Of a DNA stretch of 41,502 nucleotides, positions 1 to 7,769 are shown one piece after another (positions within the stretch are counted from its first letter, which is position 1; each line of letters opens with the position of its first letter). A model generated the notes under the pieces. It saw only the letters and a program-made list of their open reading frames with translations. It did no database searches and was not told where the DNA came from. Made by a program: the position numbers and the translations under genes. Origin of the DNA: Pseudonocardia lacus (GTDB lineage: Bacteria; Actinomycetota; Actinomycetes; Mycobacteriales; Pseudonocardiaceae). The DNA is taken from positions 1-41,502 of the forward strand of contig NZ_JAHDTH010000045.1 of assembly GCF_018531445.1 (NCBI RefSeq), in the 5' to 3' direction.

Positions 1-1
1 C

Positions 2-1372
2 CCCACGCCGATCGGCGGCGGCGATCCGCGCGCCAACCGCTACGCCCCCGGGGCGGCGCCCGCCGCGATGACCGGCTCGTACGACCCGGCCGCGGGCACC
101 GCGCGCTACCCGCGTCCCGAGGGTGTGCCCGAGCAGGGCGGCCGCACCGGCGCCTTCCGCGCGGACGCCCCGCAGACCCCGCCCGGGTTCGGGCGCACCG
201 ACCACCCGTCGGGCGCGGCCTACCGCCAGGACGTCACCACGCCCTACCAGCCGGACGCGCGCCGCGGCCCGGCAGGCGCTCCGGCCCCCGCCCGTCCCGA
301 CCAGGACGCCACCCGCATCGACGCGGTCGTCGGCACCGACTCCGGCCCGCACCTGCAGGTCTCCGAGCTCGTCCCGGTGCAGCGCGCGCCGGAGCACTGG
401 CCCGGCACCGGCCGGCCGATGGCCGGCCAGGAGGCGCAGTGGTCGCCCGCCCCGGAGGGCGCGGGCGGCGAGGCCGGCGGCGAGCTGGTGCCCTGGCGCG
501 ACGGCGACGCCGGGGTCCGCACCATCGACCTGGTCAAGGACTACGGCAGCGGTCCCGGCGCCGTGCGGGCGCTGGCCGGGCTCACGGTGTCCGCCGAGCG
601 CAACCGGTTCACCGCCATCATGGGCCCGTCGGGCTCGGGCAAGTCGACGCTGCTGCACTGCATGGCCGGGCTGGACGCCCCGACCAGCGGCCGGGTGCTG
701 CTCGGCCCGACCGACCTCACCCAGCTGCCGGAGAAGAAGCTCACCAAGCTGCGCCGCGAGCGGGTCGGGTTCGTCTTCCAGTCCTACGCCCTGCTGCCCC
801 AGCTCAGCGTGAAGCAGAACATCACGCTGCCGCTGGAGGTCGCCGGCCGCAAGATCGACGGCGCCTGGCTGAAGACGATCGTCGAGGCGCTCGACCTGGG
901 CAAGGTGCTCAAGCAGCGCCCGACCCGGCTCTCCGGGGGCCAGCAGCAGCGGGTGGCGATGGCCAGGGCGCTGCTGCCCCGGCCCGACGTCGTCTTCGCC
1001 GACGAGCCCACCGGCGCCCTGGACGCCTCCACCGCGCGCGAGATGCTGCAGTTCCTGCGGACGTCGGTGCACCAGTTGGGGCAGACCATCGTGATGGTCA
1101 CCCACGACCCGCTGGCCGCCGAGCACACCGACCACGTGCTGCTGCTGCACCAGGGCGCGCTGGCCGCGCAGATCGCCAACCCGACGGCCCCGGTCGTGCT
1201 GGAGGCGCTGACGGTGCTCGACCGGATGCCGGCCGACGGCTGGGTGACCGGCGGCTACCGCGCCGCGGCCACCGGTGGCGGCTACCCGGGCGGCACCGGG
1301 GTCTACCCGGCCGCGCCGGCCGCCGCGCCCCGGCTGGCGCTGCCGGCCGGTCCCTCCGCAAGACCCGCGTAG
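2..1372 (+). CDS. ABC transporter ATP-binding protein with long Pro/Gly-rich N-terminal region (5' end outside window)
   Basis: ATPase subunit of an exporter-type ABC system (MacB/LolD-like) that would power the FtsX-like permease encoded directly downstream. Numbering from the ATG at 68: Walker A GPSGSGKST at 186-194, Q-loop FVFQSYALLPQ, signature LSGGQ at 288-292, Walker B VVFADEPTGALD near 311 and the switch His in MVTHD. The roughly 150 residues before the ATPase core are low-complexity (Pro, Gly, Ala, Asp) and probably disordered, and the last 40 are Gly/Ala-rich. The frame stays open from 68 back to the window edge with the same composition and there is no ribosome binding site before the ATG, so the true start is probably upstream. 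The stop lies 7 bp before the permease start, an operon arrangement. The long N-terminal tail is unusual for this family; its role is unknown. Confidence 0.88.
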   Translation, partial: PTPIGGGDPRANRYAPGAAPAAMTGSYDPAAGTARYPRPEGVPEQGGRTGAFRADAPQTPPGFGRTDHPSGAAYRQDVTTPYQPDARRGPAGAPAPARPDQDATRIDAVVGTDSGPHLQVSELVPVQRAPEHWPGTGRPMAGQEAQWSPAPEGAGGEAGGELVPWRDGDAGVRTIDLVKDYGSGPGAVRALAGLTVSAERNRFTAIMGPSGSGKSTLLHCMAGLDAPTSGRVLLGPTDLTQLPEKKLTKLRRERVGFVFQSYALLPQLSVKQNITLPLEVAGRKIDGAWLKTIVEALDLGKVLKQRPTRLSGGQQQRVAMARALLPRPDVVFADEPTGALDASTAREMLQFLRTSVHQLGQTIVMVTHDPLAAEHTDHVLLLHQGALAAQIANPTAPVVLEALTVLDRMPADGWVTGGYRAAATGGGYPGGTGVYPAAPAAAPRLALPAGPSARPA

Positions 1373-1379
1373 GCCACCG

Positions 1380-3905
1380 GTGCGCGCCGCCGTCCTGCGC
1401 GCCGTGCTCACCGAGAGCTGGCGCCGCCCCGGGCGCCAGCTCCTCATCGGGCTGGTGGTCGTGGTGGCGACGGCGTTCGCGGCGGCGTCCCTGCTGCTCA
1501 CCGACAGCGCGCGCAGCGCGATCGTGCGCGAGCTGGCCGGCACGCCGGAGGCGGCGGCGCTCGTGGTGACCCCACCGGCGACGGCGGGTGCGCCGTCGGT
1601 GGCGCAGGCGCCCGTCATCGGGGAGGAACCGCCGCCGGGGGTGCCGGCGGCGGTCGCACAGCGGGTCACGCGCACGCCCGGGGTGGCGGCGGTGGCCGGG
1701 TTCGGGGCGGGCGGGGTGCTGCTGTCGGCCCCGGGCGCCCCGGGCGACGGCGAGCCGTGGACGGCCATGTCGGTGGTCGACGGCCCGCTGTCGCGGTTCC
1801 CGGTGGTCGCCGGGCGGCTCCCGACGGAGTCGGACGAGGCCGCGGTCAGCGAGGAGACCGCCCGCAGGCGCAACCTGCAGCCCGGCGCCGAGGTGACGCT
1901 GGCCGGCGCCGACGGGCGGCCCATCGCGTTCACCGTCACCGGGGTGGCCACCGTGCGCCTGCAGGCGGTCAACACGGTGCTGCTGCGCCCGGACATGCTC
2001 ACCCGGATGACGGGGGCCGACCCGACCCAGCTCGACGTGCTGCTCGCGCCCGGCGTCACGCCGGCCCAGGTGGGCCCGCAGCTCGCCGCGGCGGTCGGTG
2101 GCGCCGCCGTCGTGACCGACGCCGTCTCGGTGCGGGCGGCCGAGCTGAGCAGCGCGTTCGGGTCGCTGGAGGGCATCTTCGCCGCGCTCGCGGTGTTCGG
2201 CGGCACGGCGGTGCTGGCCGCCGCGCTCACCACGTCCTGCGTGTACGCGACCGTGGCCCAGAGCAGGCGGCGCACGGTGCTGCTGCTGCGCAGGGTCGGC
2301 GCGGGCCGCGGCCAGCTGCTGCGGGCCCTGCTGGTCGACGCGGCCAGCACCGGGTTGCTGGCCGGGCTGCTCGGGATCGGTCTGTCGCAGCTGCTCGTGG
2401 ACGGCGTGCGGCTGGCGATCCGCCGGCTGATGGGGCAGGACCTGCCGGCGCCCGCGGTGCCGACGGGGCTGCTCGTCGGCTGCGTGGTCGGCGCCGTCGT
2501 CGTCACGGTGGTCGCGGCCGTCGGGACGGCGGTGCGGGTCAGCGGTGAGCACCCGGCGGCCCCCGACGAGGGCAGCGAGCCGGTGCACAGCCCGCTGGTG
2601 ACCGCCGCGCGGCTGGTGGTGGCCGGGGTGCTGGGCACCGCGGCGGCCGCCGCGGTCGTGCTCGCCGCGGGGACGGCCGACCCGACCATCGCCCTCGTCC
2701 TGGTCTCCGGGGCCGGGATCGCCGCGTTCGGCGCGGTCGTGGCCGCCGGGCCCGTGCTGCTGCCCGTGGTTGCCTGGTCGCTGGGCACGCTGCTGTCGCC
2801 GGTCATCGGCGCGGCGGGCCGGCTCGCCGTGCGCTCCACGCGCAACGCGCCGAACCGCGCCAGCACCACCGCGGCCGCGCTCGTGCTGGCCAGCCTGCTG
2901 CTGGCGGTCGTGCTGGTCGGGCTGGAGTCGATGAGCTCCTCGGTGCAGGACCGCATCGAGTCCAAGTTCCCGGCCGACGTGACGGCCGTCGCGGCCGGCC
3001 AGCAGGCGCTGCCCGCCGACCTGCCGCAGCGCATCGCGGCGCTGCCGGAGACCGGGCAGGTGGCCGTCGTGCAGAGCGCCACGATGCGCTCGGGCGAGGC
3101 CAGCATGGACGTCACCGCCGTCGACACGGCGGCGTTCCCCGCGCTGTGCGACGGAGCCACGGACGCCGGCTCGCTGGCCGACCTGGTGCCCGGCACGATC
3201 GCGCTGGACCGGGCGCAGGCGGCGGTGTGGGGCGTGGGCCTGGGCGATCCGCTCACCTTCGACGTGCCGGGTCAGCCGGTCGAGCTGCGGGTCGTCGCGG
3301 TGTACCGCTCCAGCGGGGTGCTGGGCCCGGTCACGGTGCACCCGACCGACCTGCCGCGCATCGTGCCCGACCCCCCGACCGACCGGCAGTTGCTGGTCGA
3401 CCCGGTGCTGGGGGCCGACCCGGAGGCGCTGCGCCTGGCGGTGTCCACGGCCGTCGCCGCCGACCAGGGGGTGCTCGTCCAGGTCCCCGCCGACCTGCGC
3501 ACCGAGCTGTCCTCCACGATGGACCTGACCCGGGGCGTGGCGTACGGGCTGATCGCGGCGACGGTGCTGGTGGCGGTGTGCGGGGTGGCCGTGGCGCTCG
3601 CCCTGGCCGTGCGGGAGCGGCACCGCGAGTCGACGACGCTGCGCGCGCTGGGCCTCACCCCGGCCCAGGCGGTGGCCTCGATCGGCGTGGAGAGCACCCT
3701 GCTCGGGCTGGCCGGGGTGGTCATCGGCACCGGCCTGGGCATGCTCTTCGGGGTGCTGGCGGTGGCGGTGCTGCAGGAGCGCGCGGTGGTGCCGGTGGGC
3801 ACGCTGCTGCTCTCGGCGGTGGCGCTGGTGGCGGTGGCGGCGCTGGCCGGCACCCTGCCCGCACTGGCCGCCGCCCGCCGTCCGCCGATCCCGGTGACCG
3901 ACTGA
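1380..3905 (+). CDS. FtsX-like ABC transporter permease
   Basis: Membrane subunit of 841 residues, partner of the preceding ATPase. About ten hydrophobic segments are visible: one at 21-40, a group from 265 to 470, one at 494-517, and three at about 719-742, 771-795 and 805-828. Two large presumed extracellular domains (about 41-264 and 520-715) separate them, and two FtsX-like three-helix modules are present (the second contains RHRESTTLRALGLTP, the typical coupling helix). This is the duplicated FtsX/MacB layout common in actinobacteria, where such pairs move lipids or lipoproteins or control peptidoglycan hydrolases; the substrate cannot be told. The GTG at 1380 is chosen because it begins with a basic stretch before the first membrane helix and lies 7 bp after the ATPase stop. 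An earlier ATG in frame would overlap the ATPase gene by about 100 bp. Confidence 0.88.
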   Translation: MRAAVLRAVLTESWRRPGRQLLIGLVVVVATAFAAASLLLTDSARSAIVRELAGTPEAAALVVTPPATAGAPSVAQAPVIGEEPPPGVPAAVAQRVTRTPGVAAVAGFGAGGVLLSAPGAPGDGEPWTAMSVVDGPLSRFPVVAGRLPTESDEAAVSEETARRRNLQPGAEVTLAGADGRPIAFTVTGVATVRLQAVNTVLLRPDMLTRMTGADPTQLDVLLAPGVTPAQVGPQLAAAVGGAAVVTDAVSVRAAELSSAFGSLEGIFAALAVFGGTAVLAAALTTSCVYATVAQSRRRTVLLLRRVGAGRGQLLRALLVDAASTGLLAGLLGIGLSQLLVDGVRLAIRRLMGQDLPAPAVPTGLLVGCVVGAVVVTVVAAVGTAVRVSGEHPAAPDEGSEPVHSPLVTAARLVVAGVLGTAAAAAVVLAAGTADPTIALVLVSGAGIAAFGAVVAAGPVLLPVVAWSLGTLLSPVIGAAGRLAVRSTRNAPNRASTTAAALVLASLLLAVVLVGLESMSSSVQDRIESKFPADVTAVAAGQQALPADLPQRIAALPETGQVAVVQSATMRSGEASMDVTAVDTAAFPALCDGATDAGSLADLVPGTIALDRAQAAVWGVGLGDPLTFDVPGQPVELRVVAVYRSSGVLGPVTVHPTDLPRIVPDPPTDRQLLVDPVLGADPEALRLAVSTAVAADQGVLVQVPADLRTELSSTMDLTRGVAYGLIAATVLVAVCGVAVALALAVRERHRESTTLRALGLTPAQAVASIGVESTLLGLAGVVIGTGLGMLFGVLAVAVLQERAVVPVGTLLLSAVALVAVAALAGTLPALAAARRPPIPVTD

Positions 3906-3916
3906 CGCAGCCGGAC

Positions 3917-3943
3917 ACGGCGATTTTCTAGCCCGTTCGCCGT
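3917..3943. terminator. Inverted repeat after the permease gene
   Basis: ACGGCGA and TCGCCGT arms of 7 bp around a 13-nt loop, 12 bp past the permease stop. It is not followed by a T-run, so it is a weak terminator candidate. Confidence 0.35.
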
Positions 3944-4279
3944 ATGTCGTACAGCCATTCAGTGGCTCGTACATCGGATTGTCGAGCGGGTCGCGAACCG
4001 GGGCGGTCGAGCATTTCCGCGCATCACGGCTGTGCGGATCGCCGTTCGCCACGCTCGGTCACCGCACGCGGTCGTGTCGTTCAGTACGAAGCGGGCCGAA
4101 GGGGAGGATCCGCACGTAGCGGCCGGGGCGCGCACCGACCGCCGTCGACGGTGAATGCGCCCGGGGCCAGGACGGGAAATCAGCGCGCAGTACCGGACGA
4201 GTGGTGTTCGGGCGCCCGACTTGCCTGTCCGCGGCAATTCCTGGTGGACTTCATTCCGATCGGCTGTTCGGCTGATTGG
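3944..4279. other. Gene-free stretch of lower GC
   Basis: About 340 bp without a convincing gene. Several short open frames exist on both strands, but their codon use lacks the strong third-position GC bias of the neighbours and none has a ribosome binding site. It probably holds the upstream control region of the small Cys/His protein gene that follows. Confidence 0.4.
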
Positions 4280-4322
4280 TAACGTCCGTCCGGCGGTTCG
4301 CCCCCCGGCCCGCCGGACGGAC
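4280..4322 (+). promoter_or_regulatory. -10-like box and 12-bp leader hairpin with a C6 loop
   Basis: TAACGT at 4280-4285 resembles an actinobacterial -10 box. It runs into a perfect 12-bp inverted repeat (arms 4284-4295 and 4311-4322) whose 15-nt loop contains CCCCCC at 4301-4306. The start codon of the small Cys/His gene follows 24 bp later, with GGGAGG as ribosome binding site. Because box and left arm overlap, either this is not the promoter or the hairpin DNA is itself a regulator site. Confidence 0.35.
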
Positions 4323-4346
4323 CCCACCCGATTGCGGGAGGCTGCG

Positions 4347-4586
4347 GTGGACGCGCTGACGCAGGTCGCCGAGCAGGGTGCCGTCCCCGTCACGCACTAC
4401 CTCGCAGGCGACCGGAACGCCGAGCTGGCCGAGACGGGTCGGGCGCAGGCGGTCTGCGGGCGGATCTTCCTGCCCGCGGCGCTCGCCGCCCCGCTCGGAC
4501 GTCCCTGCCCGCTCTGCGAGGCCGTGGTCGCGCTGGCCCTCGCCCAGGATCCGGCCGCCTCCGCGGCGGCCGCACGGCGTGCCTGA
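4347..4586 (+). CDS. Small Cys/His protein, possibly zinc-binding
   Basis: Protein of 79 residues beginning at a GTG with a strong GGGAGG ribosome binding site 6 nt upstream. It contains a His-Tyr-Leu-Ala segment (VTHYLAGDRNAEL), a single Cys in AVCGRIFLP, and a CPLC pair, so one His and three Cys are placed as in a small zinc ribbon or rubredoxin-like knuckle. I recall similar small proteins with HYL, C and CPLC spacing as conserved hypotheticals in actinobacteria, but no function is known to me. It is convergent with the sigma factor gene, 44 bp apart. The ends are Ala-rich and probably disordered. Confidence 0.7.
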   Translation: MDALTQVAEQGAVPVTHYLAGDRNAELAETGRAQAVCGRIFLPAALAAPLGRPCPLCEAVVALALAQDPAASAAAARRA

Positions 4587-4630
4587 GGGCCGGCGCGGGG
4601 CCGTCCGGTCAGGACGGTCCGCGGGGCGGC

Positions 4631-5239
4631 TCAGCCCACCGGGCGGTCGGCGATCAGCTTGCGCAGCTTGGCCATCGCCCGGTGCTGCATCACCCGGACC
4701 GCGCCGGCGCTGGACCCCATGATCTTGGCCGTCTCCTCGGCCGAGTAGTGCAGCGCCACCCGCAGGACCAGCACCTCCCGGTAGTTCTCCGGGATCTCCC
4801 CGAGCAGCGTGCGCAGCTCGTCGACCTGGCTGCCCAGCACCGCGCTCAGCTCGGGGCCGGGACCGGCGTCCGGCTCGTCGGGCATCCCGTCGGTGGGGTC
4901 GGAGCGGTCGCGCCCGGCCACCCGGAACGCGTCCACGACCTTGTTGCTGGCGATGCCGAAGACGAACGCCATCACCGGCTTCTCGCCGCTGCGGTAGCGC
5001 GGCAGCGCGCCGCACAGCGCCAGCAGGACGTCCTGCGCGACGTCCTCCGCGGTCTGCAGCCCGACCGCCCGGCTGCCCATGCGGGCCCGGCAGTATCCCA
5101 GCACCGGCTGGCGGACCAGCTCCAGCAGCCGGCCCACCGAACGGCGGTCTCCCGTCGCGGCCGCCGCGGCCAGCCGGTCCAGCTCGGCCTCCCGGCGCGC
5201 GACTTCCCCTCCTGGATCGTCCTGTCTCCCGGCTCGCAC
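4631..5239 (-). CDS. shbA: SigD/ShbA-type RNA polymerase sigma factor
   Basis: Sigma-70 family factor of about 202 residues with region 2 (about 38-110; AEDVAQDVLLALCGALPRY and FVFGIASNKVVDAFR) and region 4 (about 143-198; SAEETAKIMGSSAGAVRVMQHRAM, the -35-binding helix-turn-helix). These segments closely resemble M. tuberculosis SigD and Streptomyces ShbA, the factor that transcribes the principal sigma gene hrdB in Streptomyces. No anti-sigma gene lies next to it, in keeping with ShbA and unlike M. tuberculosis, where rsdA follows sigD. The GTG at 5239 is preferred because GGGAGG lies 8 nt upstream; another in-frame GTG at 5305 would add 22 residues but has only a weak ribosome binding site. 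Regulation may involve the 14-bp palindrome at 5408-5421. Confidence 0.85.
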   Translation of the reverse strand: MRAGRQDDPGGEVARREAELDRLAAAAATGDRRSVGRLLELVRQPVLGYCRARMGSRAVGLQTAEDVAQDVLLALCGALPRYRSGEKPVMAFVFGIASNKVVDAFRVAGRDRSDPTDGMPDEPDAGPGPELSAVLGSQVDELRTLLGEIPENYREVLVLRVALHYSAEETAKIMGSSAGAVRVMQHRAMAKLRKLIADRPVG

Positions 5240-5407
5240 CGGCACGCCCCTCCCGCGCGTGGTGGACCCCGCCCCGACGAGCCGCGGCGGGCGGAGCCGC
5301 GCCACCGCCCGATGTGCCCTTCGGGCCGGTGACGTGCTCCTCGCCGGCGAACAGTAGCCCGTCGCGGAGGGCGCCTGCGCCTCGAAGGAGCGCCTCCGGC
5401 ACCATCC

Positions 5408-5421
5408 GTACGAATTCGTAC
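5408..5421. promoter_or_regulatory. Perfect 14-bp palindrome between divergent sigma factor and nSTAND genes
   Basis: GTACGAATTCGTAC is a perfect palindrome in the 260-bp divergent intergenic region, 169 bp before the sigma factor start and 80 bp before the NTPase start. Its AT-containing core stands out in this GC-rich sequence. It is a good candidate operator; the binding protein is unknown. Confidence 0.45.
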
Positions 5422-5500
5422 AGGCGCCGAGTGGTAACGCTGGGTGATATGTGGAACGACTTCAGCCACGCCCGCACACCGTCGTCGCACAAGGAGCCCG

Positions 5501-7237
5501 ATGGCACAGGACCCTCCTACCGGGGCGGACGCCGCCGACCCCGATCCGCGCGACGTCCGCGACCGCGCGGACCTCGCCGCCGCACTGCTGTCGCTCAAGG
5601 CGCGGTCGAACCTGAGCTACAGACGACTCGAACGTGTGACGGCCGAGGCACCCGGAGCCCGCTTCGGGCTGCCGTTCACGACGATCCGGGACTACGTCCA
5701 GGGCCGCTCGCTGCCGACCCCCGACCGCCTCGACCAGATCGTCTGGGCGTGCAAGGTGACCGACGCCGAGCAGCGCGCGGAGTGGGTGCGCGCGCTGCGC
5801 CGGGTCGTCGACTCCGGTGCGCAGACCCACACCGCCGACCCGTACCGCGGGCTCGCGGCCTACGTGGAGGACGACGCCGAGCGCTTCCACGGCCGCGCCG
5901 GGCTGGTCGCCGGGCTGGTCGAGCGATTATCGGAGGCCGGAGCGGCCGGCGGCGGCCTGGTCGTGGTCGTCGGCGCGTCCGGGGCCGGCACCACCTCGGT
6001 GCTGCGCGCGGGGTTGATGGCCGCGCTGCGCCGCGAGGCGCCGAACCGGCCGGTCCGCTACGGCACGCCCGGGACCGACCCGGCCGGCCAACTGGCCGAG
6101 CTGCTCGGCGCCGACCGGCCCCGACCCGGCGCGCCCGCTCCCGTCGTCGTCCTCGACCAGCTCGAACAGCTCTTCGCGGCGTCGGCCCCGGCGCGCGCGG
6201 CGTTCCTGACGATGCTCGAGGAGGCGACGACCGGCCCGCAGGGCTCCGTCGTCGTGGTCGGCATGCGCATCGACCGGGTCGAGCGGGCCCGCCGCGAACC
6301 GGTGCTGGCGGCCGCGCTCGACGCCGGCCCGGTGACCGTCGGCCCGATGGCCCCCGACGACCTGCGGCAGGCGATCGTCGGACCGGCCACCGGGGCGGGC
6401 CGGGCCGTCGGCGACGGGCTCGTCGAGCTGCTGCTGCACGAGCTGCGCGACGGCTCGGCCGGGGGAGCGCACTCCCCGGGGGCGCTGCCGCTGCTGTCGC
6501 TGGCCCTGTCGGCGACCTGGGCGAGCGCGGCGGGCGCCGAGCTGACCGTGGCCGACTACCGGGCCGGGGGCGGGCTCGACGGGGCCGCGACCAGGATCGC
6601 CGAGGCCGTCCACGCCGGGCTCTCCGTGGAGGACCAGCGGCTCCTGCGCACGGTGCTGCTGCGCCTGGTCCGCGTCGCCGACGACGCCGAGCCCGCCCGC
6701 AGGCGGGCGCCGATCGCCGAGCTCGCCGAGCTGGCCGACGCGGCCCCGGTCGTCGACCGGCTGGTGGCCGCCCGCGTGCTCACCCTCGGCGAGGGCACCG
6801 TCGAGATCACCCACGACGTGCTGCTGCACTGCTGGCCGCGGCTGGTCGGCTGGCTCGCCGAGGACCGCTCCGGGCACGCGGTGCGCGGGGCGCTGGCCGA
6901 GGCCGCGCGCCGCTGGCAGGACGGCGGCACCGACCCCGGACTGCTGCTGCGCGGCACCCCGCTGGCCGACGCCGTCGACTGGGCCGCCGGGACGGCGGGC
7001 GACGAGCTGGCCCCCAGCGAGCTGCGCTTCCTGCGCGCCAGCCTGGAGCACGACGCCACCGACCACGCCGCGCAGAGCGGCAGGGTGCGCAGGCTGCGGG
7101 TCGCCGTCGCGGTGCTCGCGGTGGTGGCGACGGCGCTCGTCGGCGTCGCCGTGCTGGCGTTCAGCGGGCCGGAACCGATCACCGAGTGCCCGGCGCCGTC
7201 GCCGGCCGCGTACGCGGTCGACGCGGTGCCGGGGTGA
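5501..7237 (+). CDS. HTH-nSTAND1 NTPase-like protein with membrane anchor and no WD40 domain
   Basis: Protein of 578 residues. Order: XRE-type helix-turn-helix (about 22-100), linker with DPYRGLAAYVEDDAERFHGR (the usual entry to nSTAND1 domains), nSTAND1 NTPase region (about 125-450), and one membrane helix (about 533-555) followed by a short outer tail. The P-loop reads GASGAGTT at 158-165, with Thr at the position of the invariant Lys, while the Walker B-like VVVLDQLEQLF (Asp219, Glu222) is intact. Family members of this type usually continue after the membrane helix into a WD40 beta-propeller; this one stops about 23 residues later. AAGGAG lies 4 nt before the chosen ATG; an in-frame ATG at 5444 lacks a ribosome site. 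The helix-turn-helix next to a STAND module suggests a signal-responsive switch, perhaps acting on the divergent sigma factor gene, but this is inference. Confidence 0.8.
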   Translation: MAQDPPTGADAADPDPRDVRDRADLAAALLSLKARSNLSYRRLERVTAEAPGARFGLPFTTIRDYVQGRSLPTPDRLDQIVWACKVTDAEQRAEWVRALRRVVDSGAQTHTADPYRGLAAYVEDDAERFHGRAGLVAGLVERLSEAGAAGGGLVVVVGASGAGTTSVLRAGLMAALRREAPNRPVRYGTPGTDPAGQLAELLGADRPRPGAPAPVVVLDQLEQLFAASAPARAAFLTMLEEATTGPQGSVVVVGMRIDRVERARREPVLAAALDAGPVTVGPMAPDDLRQAIVGPATGAGRAVGDGLVELLLHELRDGSAGGAHSPGALPLLSLALSATWASAAGAELTVADYRAGGGLDGAATRIAEAVHAGLSVEDQRLLRTVLLRLVRVADDAEPARRRAPIAELAELADAAPVVDRLVAARVLTLGEGTVEITHDVLLHCWPRLVGWLAEDRSGHAVRGALAEAARRWQDGGTDPGLLLRGTPLADAVDWAAGTAGDELAPSELRFLRASLEHDATDHAAQSGRVRRLRVAVAVLAVVATALVGVAVLAFSGPEPITECPAPSPAAYAVDAVPG

Positions 7238-7246
7238 GCGCCGCGG

Positions 7247-7690
7247 CTACGCCGGGCGCGAGCGGTCGCCCGACTGCTCGCGCCTGCGGGTCGCGACCCG
7301 GCGGTAGCTGTAGACGAGCAGGCCCAGCAGGATCAGCCCGGACAGGATCAGGCTCGACCCGGTGGGCCAGCCGCCCAGCGGCACCCGCGGCCCCAGCAGC
7401 CCCCACGCCACGCCCGCGCCGACCAGCACCAGCCCGGCCAGCACCGAGCCCGCGATCCGCAGCGGCGAGGAGACGCTCTGCTCCGCCGCCAGCATCGCCC
7501 GGTCCTGCACCGGGTCGACGTACCTCTCGACCGAGGGGAACTGGTTGGACAGCACCAGCAGCCCGGACAGCACGAGCAGCAGGCCGGGACCGGGCAGCAC
7601 CAGCAGCGCCAGCCCGACCACCAGCAGCACGCCGCCGGCGATCAGCGCGAGGACCCGCTTCGCCGGGTTGGTCCTTCGTCGATCCGCCAT
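7247..7690 (-). CDS. PGPGW-family transmembrane protein
   Basis: Membrane protein of 147 residues with four hydrophobic stretches forming two hairpins and a cytoplasmic basic N-terminus (MADRRRTNPAKR). The signature VLPGPGLLLVLSGLLVLSNQFP matches the PGPGW/TIGR02611 family of actinobacterial membrane proteins of unknown function. The ATG at 7690 is chosen because MADRRRT gives a normal inside-positive N-terminus and an AGGGGAA ribosome-like site lies upstream; the longer frame to 7771 would run into the start of the divergent cbs gene. It is convergent with the nSTAND gene, 9 bp apart. Confidence 0.8.
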   Translation of the reverse strand: MADRRRTNPAKRVLALIAGGVLLVVGLALLVLPGPGLLLVLSGLLVLSNQFPSVERYVDPVQDRAMLAAEQSVSSPLRIAGSVLAGLVLVGAGVAWGLLGPRVPLGGWPTGSSLILSGLILLGLLVYSYRRVATRRREQSGDRSRPA

Positions 7691-7769
7691 CGGAGTGTTC
7701 CCCTGTCCTGTCGGGCGGCCAACGTACGACACCCGCTCGTCGTTCCGCGGCGAGTGCGACCATGTCGGC

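Noticed and set aside
1098..4052. A 984-codon minus-strand open frame across the ABC permease gene
   Set aside because: It is the antisense shadow of high-GC coding sequence: composition is Arg/Gly/His/Gln-rich without domains, while the plus strand encodes a clear FtsX-like permease.
3944..4282. 112-codon plus-strand frame after the permease
   Set aside because: Lower GC, random third-position use, no ribosome binding site and no recognisable sequence.
4284..4322. Possible 6C small RNA because of the C6 loop
   Set aside because: The 6C motif has two C-rich stem-loops; only one is present and a protein gene follows directly.
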